A DNA stretch of 64,000 nucleotides. It comes from Pseudoscleropodium purum. Its lineage: Eukaryota > Streptophyta > Bryopsida > Hypnales > Brachytheciaceae. The DNA lies in assembly GCA_963969395.1 (NCBI GenBank), contig OZ017803.1, positions 3,844,001 to 3,908,000 on the forward strand. Reading direction: 5' to 3'. Under the pieces are notes generated by a model that saw only the letters and a program-made list of their open reading frames with translations, was not told the DNA's origin and did no database searches. This document shows, one piece after another, positions 35,688 through 48,048 of the stretch. Each line of letters starts with the position of its first letter. Position 1 is the first letter of the stretch. Position numbers and translations under genes: made by a program.

Positions 35688-38448
35688 GAAGGAAGGAGCC
35701 CGATCATACTGAAAGGGGCAATAGAAACCGTAGGACCCCGTCCCCTCCAGGCGTTTTGACTTAGACAATTTAAGGTGTCAGTTTTCATTTTGTCGTGCTT
35801 TTATATTCTTTGGCCTTGTTAGCTAGTGAACACAATGATGGGGCATGAGAGGCTAACACATGAACATGAGAGTTTTGATCGTAACAATAGAAGCTTTAGA
35901 GTAACATCGCCAAGTCTTGGCGATGAAAATGAGATAATTTGGGATATTCTAAAAGAGAGAGCCCGCAAGAGCAAATACACGATACACAAGAAGGCAAGGG
36001 TATGATGAAGGGAGAGAGCTTAGCAATAGAGGAGAGCGGAAGTTTGTAGGGTTTGAGCACAATGATGGAAGCTAGCAAAGTTTCAACAACAATGGAGGGC
36101 AAAAAGGTCTTGGGCAAGGACATCACCAACACTGCCGCGGCAATAATTTTTTAGGGTTATTTGGATGAGGGCGAGGTAGTGAAGGTGGATGTAGTGTAGA
36201 CTATAGTAAATGTAGGAATGCTCAAAACAAGGATCCAAAAAATAGTGAGGGAAAGAGGGGTAATTCTAGAGCTCAAAATCTAATTTTAGAACCTAAAATT
36301 TCTACACCTTTCCAACCTCAGGGGCATGGCTGTAGGTCCAAAGCAAGTGTATCTCAACGCTCAACTATAGGAAGGCGAGGTGCTGCATTTGCTGCAACAA
36401 AAAAGAAGAGTTTTGTTGCAAAGAAGAACAACTTACTAGGAGCATTCTTGCTATGAGTTAGGATCAAGTCATAGGTAATCAACAAAAATTTGATGTTTTT
36501 TGGCAATGCATTTGGGCACATTATGAAGAAAATAGGACTTGTGATGAAAGACCATTATGGGCACTAGAAACTAAGTGGGAGCAAATTAAACATGACGTTG
36601 GAAAATTCATTTTAGTTCACTTAGCAATTAAGAGGTTGAAGCCGACTGACACAGATCTTGCTAAAATCATCCTTTTAGCAAAGGATTTGTATAGAACCAA
36701 AGATCCAAAGAATTTGAAATTCTCTTTTGAACATTGTTGGGTGCTTGTTTGTGATTACCTATGTTGGACTAACGGGTGGGTTACTATGAAGCTACCTGGC
36801 TTTGCCAAAAGAAAGGCCATTTCCTCTAATCAAGACTCTAAGGGGGGCACTCAAGGAAGCGCAAGTATTGTATAAAAATCCAATGTCATCTTGAAAGATC
36901 ATCCACAAGGCACAAAGGGTGCCAAGTTTATACAGAAGAATGATAAAGTCCAGGAGGGAGCTGCATATGCTCAAACAATAGCTACTAAAATTTTGGCAAA
37001 TGCTATTCTTCAAAAGACAAAACTTCTTGTAGAGCAGAATTTGCTTATTTTGATGACTACACCTAATTTACAAGTGAAGAATCCAATTGCACAAGATTTC
37101 ATGCGCAAACAACAAGAGGAAGAATTAGAAAGCTTGTCAAAAAATAGGGCAGAAGGCCAAAAAAAAAAAAAAAAGATGAAGCAATTCAAATTTCAAAAAT
37201 TAGGGACTTTGAAGAAGCCCGGGTAGTTGAGGAAAGGGACCGCATAGAGACGACCAGATAGATGGGAGAAAGGCAAGCCACCATGAGCAATGATGAAGAA
37301 GACGATTACCAAAATGTTCTAGATGGTCAAAGAAACGATTTGGACAAAGACTACATTGCAACACCAACACATTTGGTTGTTGATCAAAGAGAAGGTATAA
37401 GCTAGGGCACTTTGCCGACACCATGGAGTTTGGTGAAGATAGTGTTGGGTGCTATGTCTCTAGACAATACACAAAAAAGTTGGTGTTAAGTCCATGTTGT
37501 AAGGGATTCGAGGGAGAGACTTTGGAGGTTGGAAATTTTCATTTTGGACATGGGAGTACCAATAGGAAAGATGGAAGAATTTTTAATTAAAATTTGGAGG
37601 TTGGAAATATTGGATTGCCACAAGTAGGTCCTAGGGGTTGGAATTGGGAAATGGAAGCTAGGAGTAGTGGACACCATAATAAAAACAATGCACAATTAGG
37701 TGGGAGAAATAGTTGTGCCTCTTCTGTAAGTTCTCATGGAGGTTGGAGCTGGGATTTTGAACATGGGAGAAGTACACAACCGGCGGGTGGAAATGACAAT
37801 AGTTTAAATGTGAATGTAAGTGTCTGTCGAGAAGAGAATTTAGGTGCTAGAAGCAATGGTGGGCATAGTAGGTTTCTAATTCAATTTCCAATATCTCTTC
37901 TATTGGGGACATAAGGAATGTAATGGCTCATGTAGAAAGAGGTGCAGGTGCTTTTAATAGAGGAAAATAATCAATTGCAAACATGTATACTACAGATCGT
38001 CATAGTAGTTGGGCAGACATGGATCATGTTGATCCAAACATGAGAACTTCATGGATTGTGTTAGGAATTTGTAGTAATGGTAGTGGTGGTGAACTTCAAA
38101 CCAATACAAGGCATGTTGTAGACAATGCTGAAGGAAATGCAAGTGTCAACATCAACTTGGCATTGAGTGGCCAAGGCTTGTACTAACCATATAACAACCT
38201 CCAAAATTGAAATATAAAGATTTTGCAAATCATTTATTTTCTTATATATGTAATATATTTTCTTCTTTTATGCTATTCAAAAATATCAATCTTCATATTC
38301 AAATCAAATATGAAAAAACTATGCTCCTATTTTCATCAAATATCATAGTTTTCTAAAAATTCAAGCTCATTTTTAATTTATTATTATTTTTTCCAATTTA
38401 TATATATTTTCTTATTTTTTACATAAGATGTGCTTGAAGTAGACCTCC
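35688..38448 (+). mobile_element. Second-family transposon arm, left copy
   Basis: This is a 2.76-kb segment whose reverse complement is at 59,636-62,396. Mirrored coordinates sum to 98,084 along the whole length, so there are no net indels, and even a 16-A homopolymer is the same length in both. The first mismatch I noticed is at 38,415, and identity decays after 38,448. It carries a broken gene for a Myb-like transposon protein and downstream Gly/Asn/Ser-rich frames (37,594-37,914; 37,983-38,186) of unknown function. Compared with the right copy it lacks the outermost 19 bases, i.e. the CACTA-type tip, and begins exactly where the first-family element ends. Confidence 0.85.
36462..37226 (+). 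pseudogene. Myb/trihelix-like transposon protein with NAM-associated tail, interrupted
   Basis: One reading frame runs through this interval with an in-frame TAA at 36,873-36,875; a TAG precedes it at 36,459-36,461. The first part reads FDVFWQCIWAHYEENR, then a W-based segment LETKWEQIKHDVGKF and FSFEHCWVL. That order (FW...W..I..D..KF...F.FEHCW) is the Myb/SANT-like domain of plant GST-T3-like and PIF/Harbinger ORF1-type proteins. After the stop come GTKGAKF and an E/K-rich helix, matching the NAM-associated C-terminal type. It probably bound the transposon's DNA. The identical stop in the other arm shows the break predates, or was copied with, the duplication. Whether it belonged to a CACTA or a Harbinger element is uncertain. 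Confidence 0.7.
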
Positions 38449-38545
38449 AGTATACCTCAAGTACATTGCAAGCAAAATTTAAAATAAAAATAAAAATAAA
38501 AATGTTTATATCTATATCTATCTATCTATCTATCTATATACCAAT
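38449..38545. repeat. Palindromic repeat remnant and microsatellites beside the left arm
   Basis: A single ACCTCAAG/CTTGA(A/G)GT-type core (about 38,425-38,483) matches the units of the array at 59,128-59,658. It is followed by (AAAAT)n at 38,479-38,502 and (TATC)n at about 38,509-38,539. Confidence 0.8.
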
Positions 38546-38920
38546 GTTTTTAAAATCTTTTTAAAGGTCTTTAGTTGTAGTTTTATATCTTGGAATATAT
38601 GTTAAAACTCACTTAAAACTCCACTTTTTTCTTGTAATCAATGTGGTGATTGCCTCCAAATTAAGATGCTCCATAGTTTTTACATCATTAAACTAAATGG
38701 AATGTATGAAAACATTCAATGCGAACAAAATCCAATCTGCAAGATGCAAATAAATAAATAATTCAAACATTGCAAATTTTAAATTAAAAAATATATATAT
38801 ACGTTTAAAATACATACTTTATAAAGAGTAGGTTTAAAAATCTCTATCATATTCAGAAGTTATAGAAGACCAATAATCCTTAAGAAAGGTAAGTGGTTGT
38901 CCTTCTATTTTTTTTTTAAT

Positions 38921-40841
38921 TAATCTAGTACATATTTCTTTTTGTTCACTAGAGCTACACCTAATTTTAAATGAGAATGCAACTCTACTCTTGAATAAAT
39001 GAACCTCAAGGTTCCATGAACTAAATTTTCTAATCTAATAAAAAGTCTTGGACTATTGGATGTAGAAACCTTATACCACATTTGGTGTACAACAAAATTG
39101 CCTTCTTAAATATCACCATTCTGAAGCCATGTTGTAGTGGATGCTTCTTTATCATTTGTATTGAGATGTGGTTTAATCTTTGAATTTTTCAAAATGTGCA
39201 GAGAATGTACATTTGTTTGATGGTCTTCTTCTCTAATTCCAATACATTTTAACTCCAAAAATTTATCTTCAAAAAATTGATAGATAGAATCACCAAATTT
39301 ATACATGTGCTTCTATATGTTACTTGCAATCAAAGCACCTTAGGCCTTCCATGAATACTCTTTTGATTGTGATTCTAATGTTATATAATATTGAATCGCA
39401 TTACCACATGCATAGGGGCCACCATAAGAATTGTATCTATGACTAATGAATACATAATTACCTCTCTTTTCATCTTTCCTAGTTTTCCCATTATAAGGAC
39501 AGTTTTCATAATATGTGTTTACTAACACCAACGTATTTTTATAAATTGTTTTCTTTGATAATTGAAGAATGTAAAATAATGAAATGTAATTACTATTTAA
39601 ATGACTACGATGAAAACTTTTATTGTTAATAATTAATATTCCATCTAGAATTAATAAAGGTTCCCTTGTAGTGTTTACAATGTTTTCTTGTAAATAGCTT
39701 TGCTCTCAAGTATCTACATATGTAGAATGAATCCAAAAAGGATCTTCTCATTCATTTTTATTTCTCTTATTTTTTAATTAACTAATCTAGTGTACCCACA
39801 AAGGCATCACAAGCCTCTATCCCTCCAAAAAATTACTTCCATTCTTAAAAATCACTTACCATGTATGCGTAAAAATGTAGCGACAAAGAATAATTTGTCT
39901 TCTTCTTTCAAAGACCTCAAGTTCAAGGGAAAAAGGTGTTCTTCTTGTGGCATTTCTTGCTATTGCATTCTCAACATTCATGAAATTCAATAATCTCATA
40001 TACATTTCATGAACATTTTAAAAATCTAAACGACGTGCATTACAAAATTCTCATTGTCACCTTCCTCCTCTTCATTTTATTAGGCATACTTTCAGGTCTC
40101 TACTCAGAAGGCTCTGACTTTCTATACTCAAAAAACTCTTCAAACTATGATGGTGAAGGAGAACTTTGCTCTTCAAATGCTTATGAAGCCTCATATGTAT
40201 AACTGTTTGTAGACTTTTTTGCCTTCCTCTGTTTCCATCTTTTGTATTTAAGATTTCTTCTAATTTTTTTGTAAGCATCGGCCTCTCTCCATATATAATT
40301 TTTAAATTTTCCAAAATTAATATCCATCAAATTATCCTTCTTTTCACTTATTATTTTCTTTAAAGCATCTCAAACCGAGGGATCTTCTAAAGTGAATTCC
40401 CCTTTAGAAAGATGGCTATTTCATTGACCCTCATCAATCCATGTATGAGTTCTTTTATAACTATCAATATAACATTTATGTTGAATAGGATACTCATGTT
40501 TTAGACATCTTCTCCCGTATAGTTTTTTTTTACTGATTGTCTAAGGAAGGAGGGTTGAAGATCATTGTGTAACTTGGAGGTCTCTGTCGAGAATTTGTTT
40601 GGATAGTTTTTCTTGTAGAAGGATCACAAAAATCCTTTGCCACCTCCATTGGCCTTTTTGTTGGGTCCATTGTTGCCTCCTTTGTTGATCTCTCTAGTAA
40701 TTCCAACATTGGCACCTCCAATTGCCTCCCTATTTGAGCTTCGGTTGGACATGTACCTCTCGGTGTCCTACATTGCTGACAAAATTTGATTGTACCTCTG
40801 TCAAAAGTAGTGCCACAGTCTTTGTAAAATAAAGACAACAT
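38921..40841 (-). pseudogene. Decayed transposon-derived reading frames, unrecognised
   Basis: A minus-strand frame from 39,531 to about 38,921 stays open for roughly 200 codons except for three stops (two near 39,297-39,339, one at 39,106). Its protein-like composition includes a YGGPYACGN stretch. Further minus-strand frames lie at 40,072-40,314 and 40,530-40,841. The latter contains C-x11-C-x2-C (KDCGTTFDRG...FCQQCRTPRG), a possible zinc-binding site. I do not recognise the family. The position between transposon arms and the repeated stops suggest remnants of transposon genes. Confidence 0.45.
39460..39775 (+). repeat. 316-bp direct repeat, copy 1
   Basis: It matches 57,977-58,292 in the same orientation at high identity. 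The shared part includes TTTTCATAATATGTGTTTAC, AATTAATAAAGGTTCCCTTG and AGTATCTACATATGTAGAAT. It overlaps the start of the decayed minus-strand frame (peptide VNTYYENC is present in both copies). Confidence 0.9.
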
Positions 40842-42662
40842 TTTTGGCCTACATATTGATCATATTGTGAAAAGGGTAACATATGTTAGGTCAAATTTGA
40901 AAAATAACAACATAATAAAAGGATGCGCAGATTTTCCTAAATCTCCTTCATTTCATGGAAAGAATGTTAGCCCGCATATACCTAACATCAAACGGAATAT
41001 TACCTACGGCCTCCACAAATTTGGATTATCAATTTTCTCAATCACATTTTCCAATCACCTAACCAAAGCTATAGAAAACATGAGCACAAACCATTATGTT
41101 CGGTCAAGCCATGCATCCTATCGCAGTAGGAGGAGCTTAAAAGACATACACATGTGGTGATAACACATGAAATCACATGCTTGAGACATAGTCTCAATAA
41201 TCTCTTTTGAATAGGTAGTCTTCATTTTTCAAGGAAACAAACAAAACAATACTTAAAATTCAAAATAGAAATGTTGTATATTGAATTCTAAAGCTTCTAC
41301 TAAAAATACAACTATTGAACCTAAACCTAGTAAAAAACCAACCGCAATAGCATTTGGTATAAACTAGATTATTTGATGAACAAAACACAACCACCAATAG
41401 TTTCAAACTCATAACATTCAAACACAACCTCAAAAACCTTTCAACCTTCTACTAATTAGACAATTTTCAATCTACAAAGCCACAACAATACAAATTATCC
41501 AGCTTGAAAACTCAGTTGTCTTTCCAACTCAAAAACCCCAATCTTTGGCAAAAAATCACTTAATCTCTAAAAATCAAATCCCCCAAAACTTCACCCTAAG
41601 CAAGTGTGATTTGTTGGGTACCTAGAAGAAGAAGGATTTGTGAAGGAGAAACTTATCCTCGGCTTGCAAGAGCACAGGGTTGTCAAGTCTAGCGTAGTGG
41701 TGTGATGTTTCCTTCTCTAACCAAGTAAATGTAGAAATGCTCCTTCTGATGGTGAAGATTATAGCAAAAATAAAAGCTATAACAATTGGAGATGGTGATG
41801 AGGACCTTGTAACTGTCCATACTCCAACATAGCCAACTTTGGTAGGACTTTTCTATTTACAGAGTCACGGCTATTATTTTTAGACACAACCTACCAAGGC
41901 TTACACTTGGCAGAGAGTAGACGATGCAATAGGGTGACAAGTGTAGCTAAACTTGGAGTGTAATTTGATTTTGTGTGACATTATGTTGGCATGAACTACT
42001 GATTAAAAAAGAAAATCAAGCCCTTCAAAGAACATAAACATCCTTAAACCCTGAATATCCAATATTTAGTCTTAGCTTCTTGAATTTTGCTCTAAATGAA
42101 ACACAAATATCAACATTTTGGTCAGTTGTAACAATTGTTTTTAAATTGTAACCATACAAATTCAAACTACACATTTCAAAGATCTTATAGTTAATAAACC
42201 AATACCACCTACAATAAATACCTAATTTGTCCTTGATTTGGATTTTTTAGGCATACGAATTTATGTTTAATGCATCGTATAGGCCACATACATGTACCAT
42301 CAAATAGAACAAAACTACCCTTTTTAATGATATGCATATGTGTAATGGGATCTACCTTGTCGAACTGGTTGCCATGTTTGTAAGAAGGTTGAATGGTTGA
42401 TGATAATAGTGTGTTGAAAAATAGGTTTTTATATGCATGTTGTGCTCAGGACTGAATTTTTTTTTTATTCTAGCTTTGTATAAGATTCCAATGATATCGT
42501 CATTTTTGACAACTACATCATCACCAACATCATAATAATATTTTTTCATTAGGTAACCTTTGTGGATAAGTATCAAAGGTGTGTGGATAGCATCTAATTT
42601 TAATAAATGGTGCTTTTAATAAGACCACACTATTTTTGAAGCTCATTGATAAGAGTTATTTT
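40842..42662. other. Transposon-derived region, no intact gene
   Basis: No intact gene is present. Around 42,050-42,150 a segment (AGCTTCTTGAATTTTGCTC, then TATCAACATTTTGGTCAGTT) resembles the left arm of the foldback element at 47,198-48,048 in the same orientation. Confidence 0.5.
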
Positions 42663-44405
42663 TCAAACTAATCGTTTAATCAGTATGCCCTTCAATTTTG
42701 AAATGGCACTGCAAAATGAATCAAGGGCTTGGTCCAATATCTTCAACAAATCTGTTGCTTTCTTATTAGATGATGTGGTCAAACAACAATTCAAATGCCA
42801 TTTTGGACATTGCATAATGTTAGCATGCCTAATACCTTCTAGAATCATTAAAGCATCATGAACTTCAATAAGAGCTTTTTCCATTATTTCCATGCCATCA
42901 ACCTTTGCCTCAATGCATAGTTGAATTTTTTGGAACAACATACATGCACTATATTGAATAAATGTGGCTTTTGTATTCTTCTAATTGGTTTTGATGTTGT
43001 TGAATCTTTTAACTTCCCTCTCACAAGGGAAGCACCAAAAAACATGGGAATGGCCAAGCCTTACCACATCTTCCAAGATGTAAGTAGCACCGTCCACATG
43101 CTCTAAAGGTCTGCCATTTAGACCATCTAATGCTTTTGAAAGATTGCGCCAATTTTGTAATAATTAACAAGCAATATGTAGATCTTTTGTTCTCCATCCT
43201 TTATCTCGAGTCCAATTGAAGAAGATATGAGTAATATCAATAAGCAAATGTCCAATCATACACCATCTACTTGAAAATTTATGTTTACTAGCTTCTAATT
43301 TGTTTATGAGAATAGATAGTACTTACATGACAAAAAGTTGACATTCATATGCAATGTAGCTTTCATGGTCATTGGTTGGATCTTGGGGCCATTGTCCTTG
43401 TTTTAATTCAAAAGTACGCACTTTAGTAACAAAGGTGCAAGTTGCCTCTACAAGTTCTAACAAGGCATCTGCTTTAAGGTGTTCATGGATGTCTTGGAAG
43501 AACTTGATTAAGAAGTTTTTAAACAAATTTAGATTTGCTATGTGTATAATATCATAGACCAAATCTGGTGACAAATCAAATCTATTTGAATAATAAAGTC
43601 ACCACAATTTTGAATCTCCAAATACGCCAGACTCCATACTATGATTGCTTCTTGCCTTGTCATTTTTCAACCTTATTAGCGTGTCCACACTTAACTTTGA
43701 TGTAATTTGTTAGCAGTTCCACCTTTCTGGGGGGTGCATAAAGTGCCTTTCATTCTTGCTGTAAACGTATTGGTCATCAACCAACTCTGAATGCATTTTA
43801 CATCTTTGGCAAGCTTCTTTTCTAGGAGATTTCAAATTTGCTATTTTACTTTGAGTTGGATGATCCCCCATCATGAACATGGAGAGTGCCTTTAAGTTAG
43901 GCATTTTAGAATGAGGTAAAAAGTTGTTTATTCTAGATATCGGACAATTGAATCTACAATGCATTCCATCTACAAATAGAGCTTCAAGTTCTTCAACAAA
44001 TGGTGTTATAAAAGTCATAAGATTTTCCTTCAATTGTTTTACTATATATGGAGGGTTGCCACCTAATGGGATGAACAATACACGTATCAGAGATAAGTTG
44101 GAAGATGTGCATGTATTAAATATGTCAATCTCTATTGCCCAACACCCCCGTTGTTTCTTTCTAGTTACTTGAAACCTGACCCAATGGCCAACAAAAGTGA
44201 AGTTTTTAGGGTCCCTTTGTACCATTTTTTTGGGTAACACTACTTGCTTCTTGTAGATTTTGCACTTGAATCTATAAGAATTTGTTCCAACTTTCCAATG
44301 ATTTGGATTGCATGGTATTTTGCATTTCTTTGAAAAAGCACAATATGTTCTTTGACACTTTCTATTGGGACATGTAACAGGAAGTTCCCACTCAACCTCT
44401 GGGTT
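42663..44405 (-). pseudogene. Decayed Tnp2-like (CACTA) transposase gene
   Basis: The best part is an open frame of 231 codons (44,405-43,710). It starts with a cysteine-rich segment (CPNRKCQRTYCAF...CNPNHW), then WAIEIDIFN, LFIPLG, TPFVEELEALFVDGMHC, LKALSMFMMGDHP and CQRCKM. The order (aliphatic IPLG-type strand, PhhEEL, DG, GDHP, CxxC) is that of En/Spm-family Tnp2 transposases. A frameshift follows. The downstream piece (43,574-43,323) starts near DLVYDIIHIANLNLFKN, resembling the D-hhH-N.hL region of the same domain, and a third frame lies at 42,941-42,663. There are several stops and shifts, so it is not functional. It may have belonged to the autonomous relative of one of the two CACTA families here. 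Confidence 0.6.
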
Positions 44406-47197
44406 CTAGAAGTCTTGGTATTCTCACTTTTTTACCGTGCCAAACATTCAAAATGGATAGAGGAGGTATGTGCACATTCAACTATGCTAGGCTAGCCCTC
44501 CACATAGTTAGCATTTCATAGCATAGTATTCTAGAAGCCATTGCACTTGAAAGCTCATTTGCAATGCTTAGATAGTCAAAAGCAATCATTTTGAACCAAG
44601 AATTGCTACAATATGGATTGTTTTAGCACATTCTTTACATGTTTTTTTTGTCATTGGAAGGTTTGCAAGAAGAAGCTATGTATTTATTGCCATCATAGCC
44701 ATCTTCTTTACCAGGTCCTAAAATGAAAGGCTCATGAGAATATTTCCTTGTACCTATGGACATTCTCCATCTTTTAGGTTGCACAAGACCCCACCTTTTA
44801 TATAAACAAATTCGTGATTTGAAAAAGAAAGGAGTAGATGCAAGCCCCTCTAAGCTACCATTTCAATCTTCATGCATCATCCTAATTAAAGGGGCAAGCC
44901 TATCTTCAATAGAATTTCTAAAAGAACCATCATTTGTATTTGATAGGCCTTCAAAAATTTGGTGGAGTATCTAATCTTGTAATTCTATTGGCATGCCTTT
45001 ATTGTTCCATTGTGCTTGCATTTTAATAATGAGGCTCTTCATCTTCATTTATAAATATGGTTTGCAATCCTACATTATATCACATGCAACAATGTTGGTG
45101 ATTGTGGAGAGTCCTTGTCTTGAAAAATTTGTTGTGGAAATTGCACTTCATCTAATGAATTCAGCCTAGGTAGAGCATTCATTTGAAATTATCATTGAAC
45201 GTCTCTTTTATGATGTTTTTGTTGAATCTTATAATTCACAAGTTTGAATCCAACTTCTTCATTGCTCAATCTACATGTACTACATCTGCACTTCACTTGT
45301 TTATTGTAACAAATTTGCACCATTATAGAAGAAATCATGTTTCCAAAAGAATACGAGTATATAAGAATGAGGTAAAATATAAACAATAATTTGTATTATA
45401 AAAAGTATGTGAAATATAGAGAATCCAAAATAAAAATTAAACATAAAATATATAGTTGTTATAAACATATTTATATTAGAAATTTAAATCATAAATAATA
45501 TATAAAAATAAAAATAAAAATAAAAGGATTACAAAAATTATTAGACATTCAAAACCTAAAGCTTGAGTGAAGGTGTTTTTACTTTTAAATTTTATCATCA
45601 AATTTCAAATTGGTGTTTCACTTTTACTTCTTTGAATTAAAAATGAAACAATTCTTATAGAATGCAATATATGCTCAAAAAAATCTTGAAAATCTCTCCA
45701 TATTAATGTATATTATTGTGTAGAATATGAGGTTGCATCTTCTCTTATCAAATAAGGTTTCTAAAAATAAAGGTTCTAGGAAGTTGAATTTAGTGTGCTA
45801 ACACAATTACTAGTTGTTTATGTCACCTCCAATCCAAAAAAACTTTTATCCGAGAATTTCTCTAACTTTGTAGGAAGGCGAGCATACAAAAAATAGAATA
45901 CATATGTCTTTCTTGTTATAATTTCAAAACTCCCATGCAATTTATCCTTGAAATTAGTTTGTATAATAATCAATAAGCTCTTTAAACATTTAGATGGTTA
46001 GATAGTGAAAAATAACAATTTGCTTCATTGTGGATAATTGTAAGCCTATGTTCTATTATTATAAGAACACACTTGATAAGGCTTATGCATTTACAACATA
46101 GATTTAAAAAAGGTAAGAAGACAACCTTCTTTTATGATCATAAACTTAAGATATAAATAATATTGTACAGAAATCTAAAAGAATATAATTAGTCATAAAA
46201 AATATTACTTTAATATTAAATTCTTGCACAAATAGCATTTTGGCAATAGTAAAAAGAAACAAATTGACCTATATAACTCATAGATCTACTAGCCACCAAG
46301 TTGAATGAGTCCAATCATTTATGGTGCGAGATGTTCAAGTGGTCATTTAGAGTCCATGGTGTCCATCTATCTTCCTATAATCAAGGATAAACATAAAGAA
46401 AGACCTACATTCTACATCTCTTATAAAATATTCATCACTTCCTACTATCAATTTGGGACCTTTGAATCAAAATTTGAATTCAAATTTTCATAATTTTATG
46501 GTGGATGGAAAATAAATAATTTTTGTATTTCTTCCTAATGTGAAAGTGTAGACTTTGAATTGCCAATTTGACTTTAAGCACTCAAACATCCAATCTTTAG
46601 ACAACAATCACATTGCAAATAAGTTCTCATGTGCATTACAACTTATATGTAAGTAATCTAATTTGTAGACGTACTTTATTAAGTTGTTGTCCTATCTGAT
46701 GGTTGGATATGATGTTACTAGAATTTATATTCTTTTGGATATTACAAATGTGGAAGTGTGTTAAGCCAAAATTTGCATTGACTTTAGTTCAAAATTGGAT
46801 TTGCAAAAATGAATTCATAAATGTAAAGAACACTGAAATTTCAGAAACTAACCATGTCAAAAGAATCTCATTTAAAATTCATTCAAACAAGTGTACCTCT
46901 AAAAAATTATAATAAACTTATAACTGAATTTAGAAGGAATTTAAATATTTTCCCTTCTATCATTGTAGAAAAATATTGGTGGTAGCACTATTGAATCTAA
47001 CTATAAGAATGAATGTCAAAACTAGAAACATACATCTTTTATTTGTATATCAATTAAAAGATAGTCTTCCAAATATTATTTTATAATCTTTTTTTCCAGT
47101 TCATCAATTATGTCAAAAGATCTCCACGTTTATAAGTTATTGTCCTACTTTTTGGCTTTCCCTAGTACATTTCATATAGGGGTTAAAGATTAATCTT
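44406..47197. other. AT-rich, transposon-like region without a recognised gene
   Basis: The first few hundred bases may include the 5' part of the decayed transposase gene. The rest is AT-rich with (AAAAT)n near 45,500-45,530 and no recognisable domain in any frame. Confidence 0.45.
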
Positions 47198-48048
47198 TAT
47201 CTTCTAAATGCCTAAGGTCTATTTTGAGCTTCTTGGAATTTGCTCAAAATTGAACAAAATGTCAACATTTTGATGAGTTGAATTTTTTTTGTTAAATCAT
47301 TTTGAAAAGAAAACACAACAATATCACTTTTGGAATGGAAGATTATAATGTTTGACCATGAGGGTGTTAAAATTGCAAAAGTGGCATGAAGTCTTTCAAT
47401 CCTCTTTTGACAAGTATATACAAAACTTTGCAATTAAATAAAATCTAACAAAGTTGCTATTTTTAGCAATTTTTGTTTTTGAAAAGTTCTTCTTGAAGTT
47501 TAGTTTTAGTATCACAAAATGCAATCTTGAAAATAAATGATAGTGATTTTTCTATTCAAGATTTTGTGTAAGGGTATCCATTACAATATTCATTTTATAT
47601 AGTATTGAGAGTTTTTTGGAAATGAACCTCAAACATACTAGATCTTGGAGAAAAAATCACATTCAAAATTCATTTAAAAAAAATTGTAGAGTAGATTTAA
47701 GAAGCCATATAAATTGATAAAGGTTACTCAAATTAGGCCATCTAACTTGAAATTTTTTGGATCACCAACTTTTTGGATTTGACTTGTCAAAAGAGGATTG
47801 AAAGACTTCACGTCACTTTTGCAGTTTTAACATCTTTATGGTCAAACATTATAATCTTTCACTCCAAAAGTGTTTTATTGTTGTATTATTGTATTTTCTT
47901 TTCCTATGACATCTCTGGCACGTCTAGGTTCAATTTGTACAGTTACAATTAAAAAAATTCATACAACTTATCAAAATGTTGGTATTTTATTCAATTTAGA
48001 GCAAATTCTAGAAAGCTCAAAACATGCTTTGGGCATTTAGGAGATAAT
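47198..48048. mobile_element. Foldback-type element with long inverted arms
   Basis: The left arm (47,198-47,414) and right arm (47,783-48,048) are reverse complements with moderate divergence. Landmarks are AAACATTATAATCTT, AGAGGATTGAAAGACTT, and GAGCAAATTC...AAGCTCAAAA, each present in one arm and its complement in the other. The middle (47,415-47,782) is AT-rich and non-coding. The superfamily is unknown and no target duplication was identified. Related pieces lie in GPAT intron 2, near 42,050-42,150, and inside the CACTA copies (near 54,655-54,720 and 33,180-33,240). Confidence 0.75.

Noticed and set aside
41667..41692. CAGGGTTGTCAAG resembling the hAT MITE terminus, followed by GTAGTG
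   Set aside because: No inverted partner and no 8-bp or 3-bp duplication was found, so it is probably a chance match.
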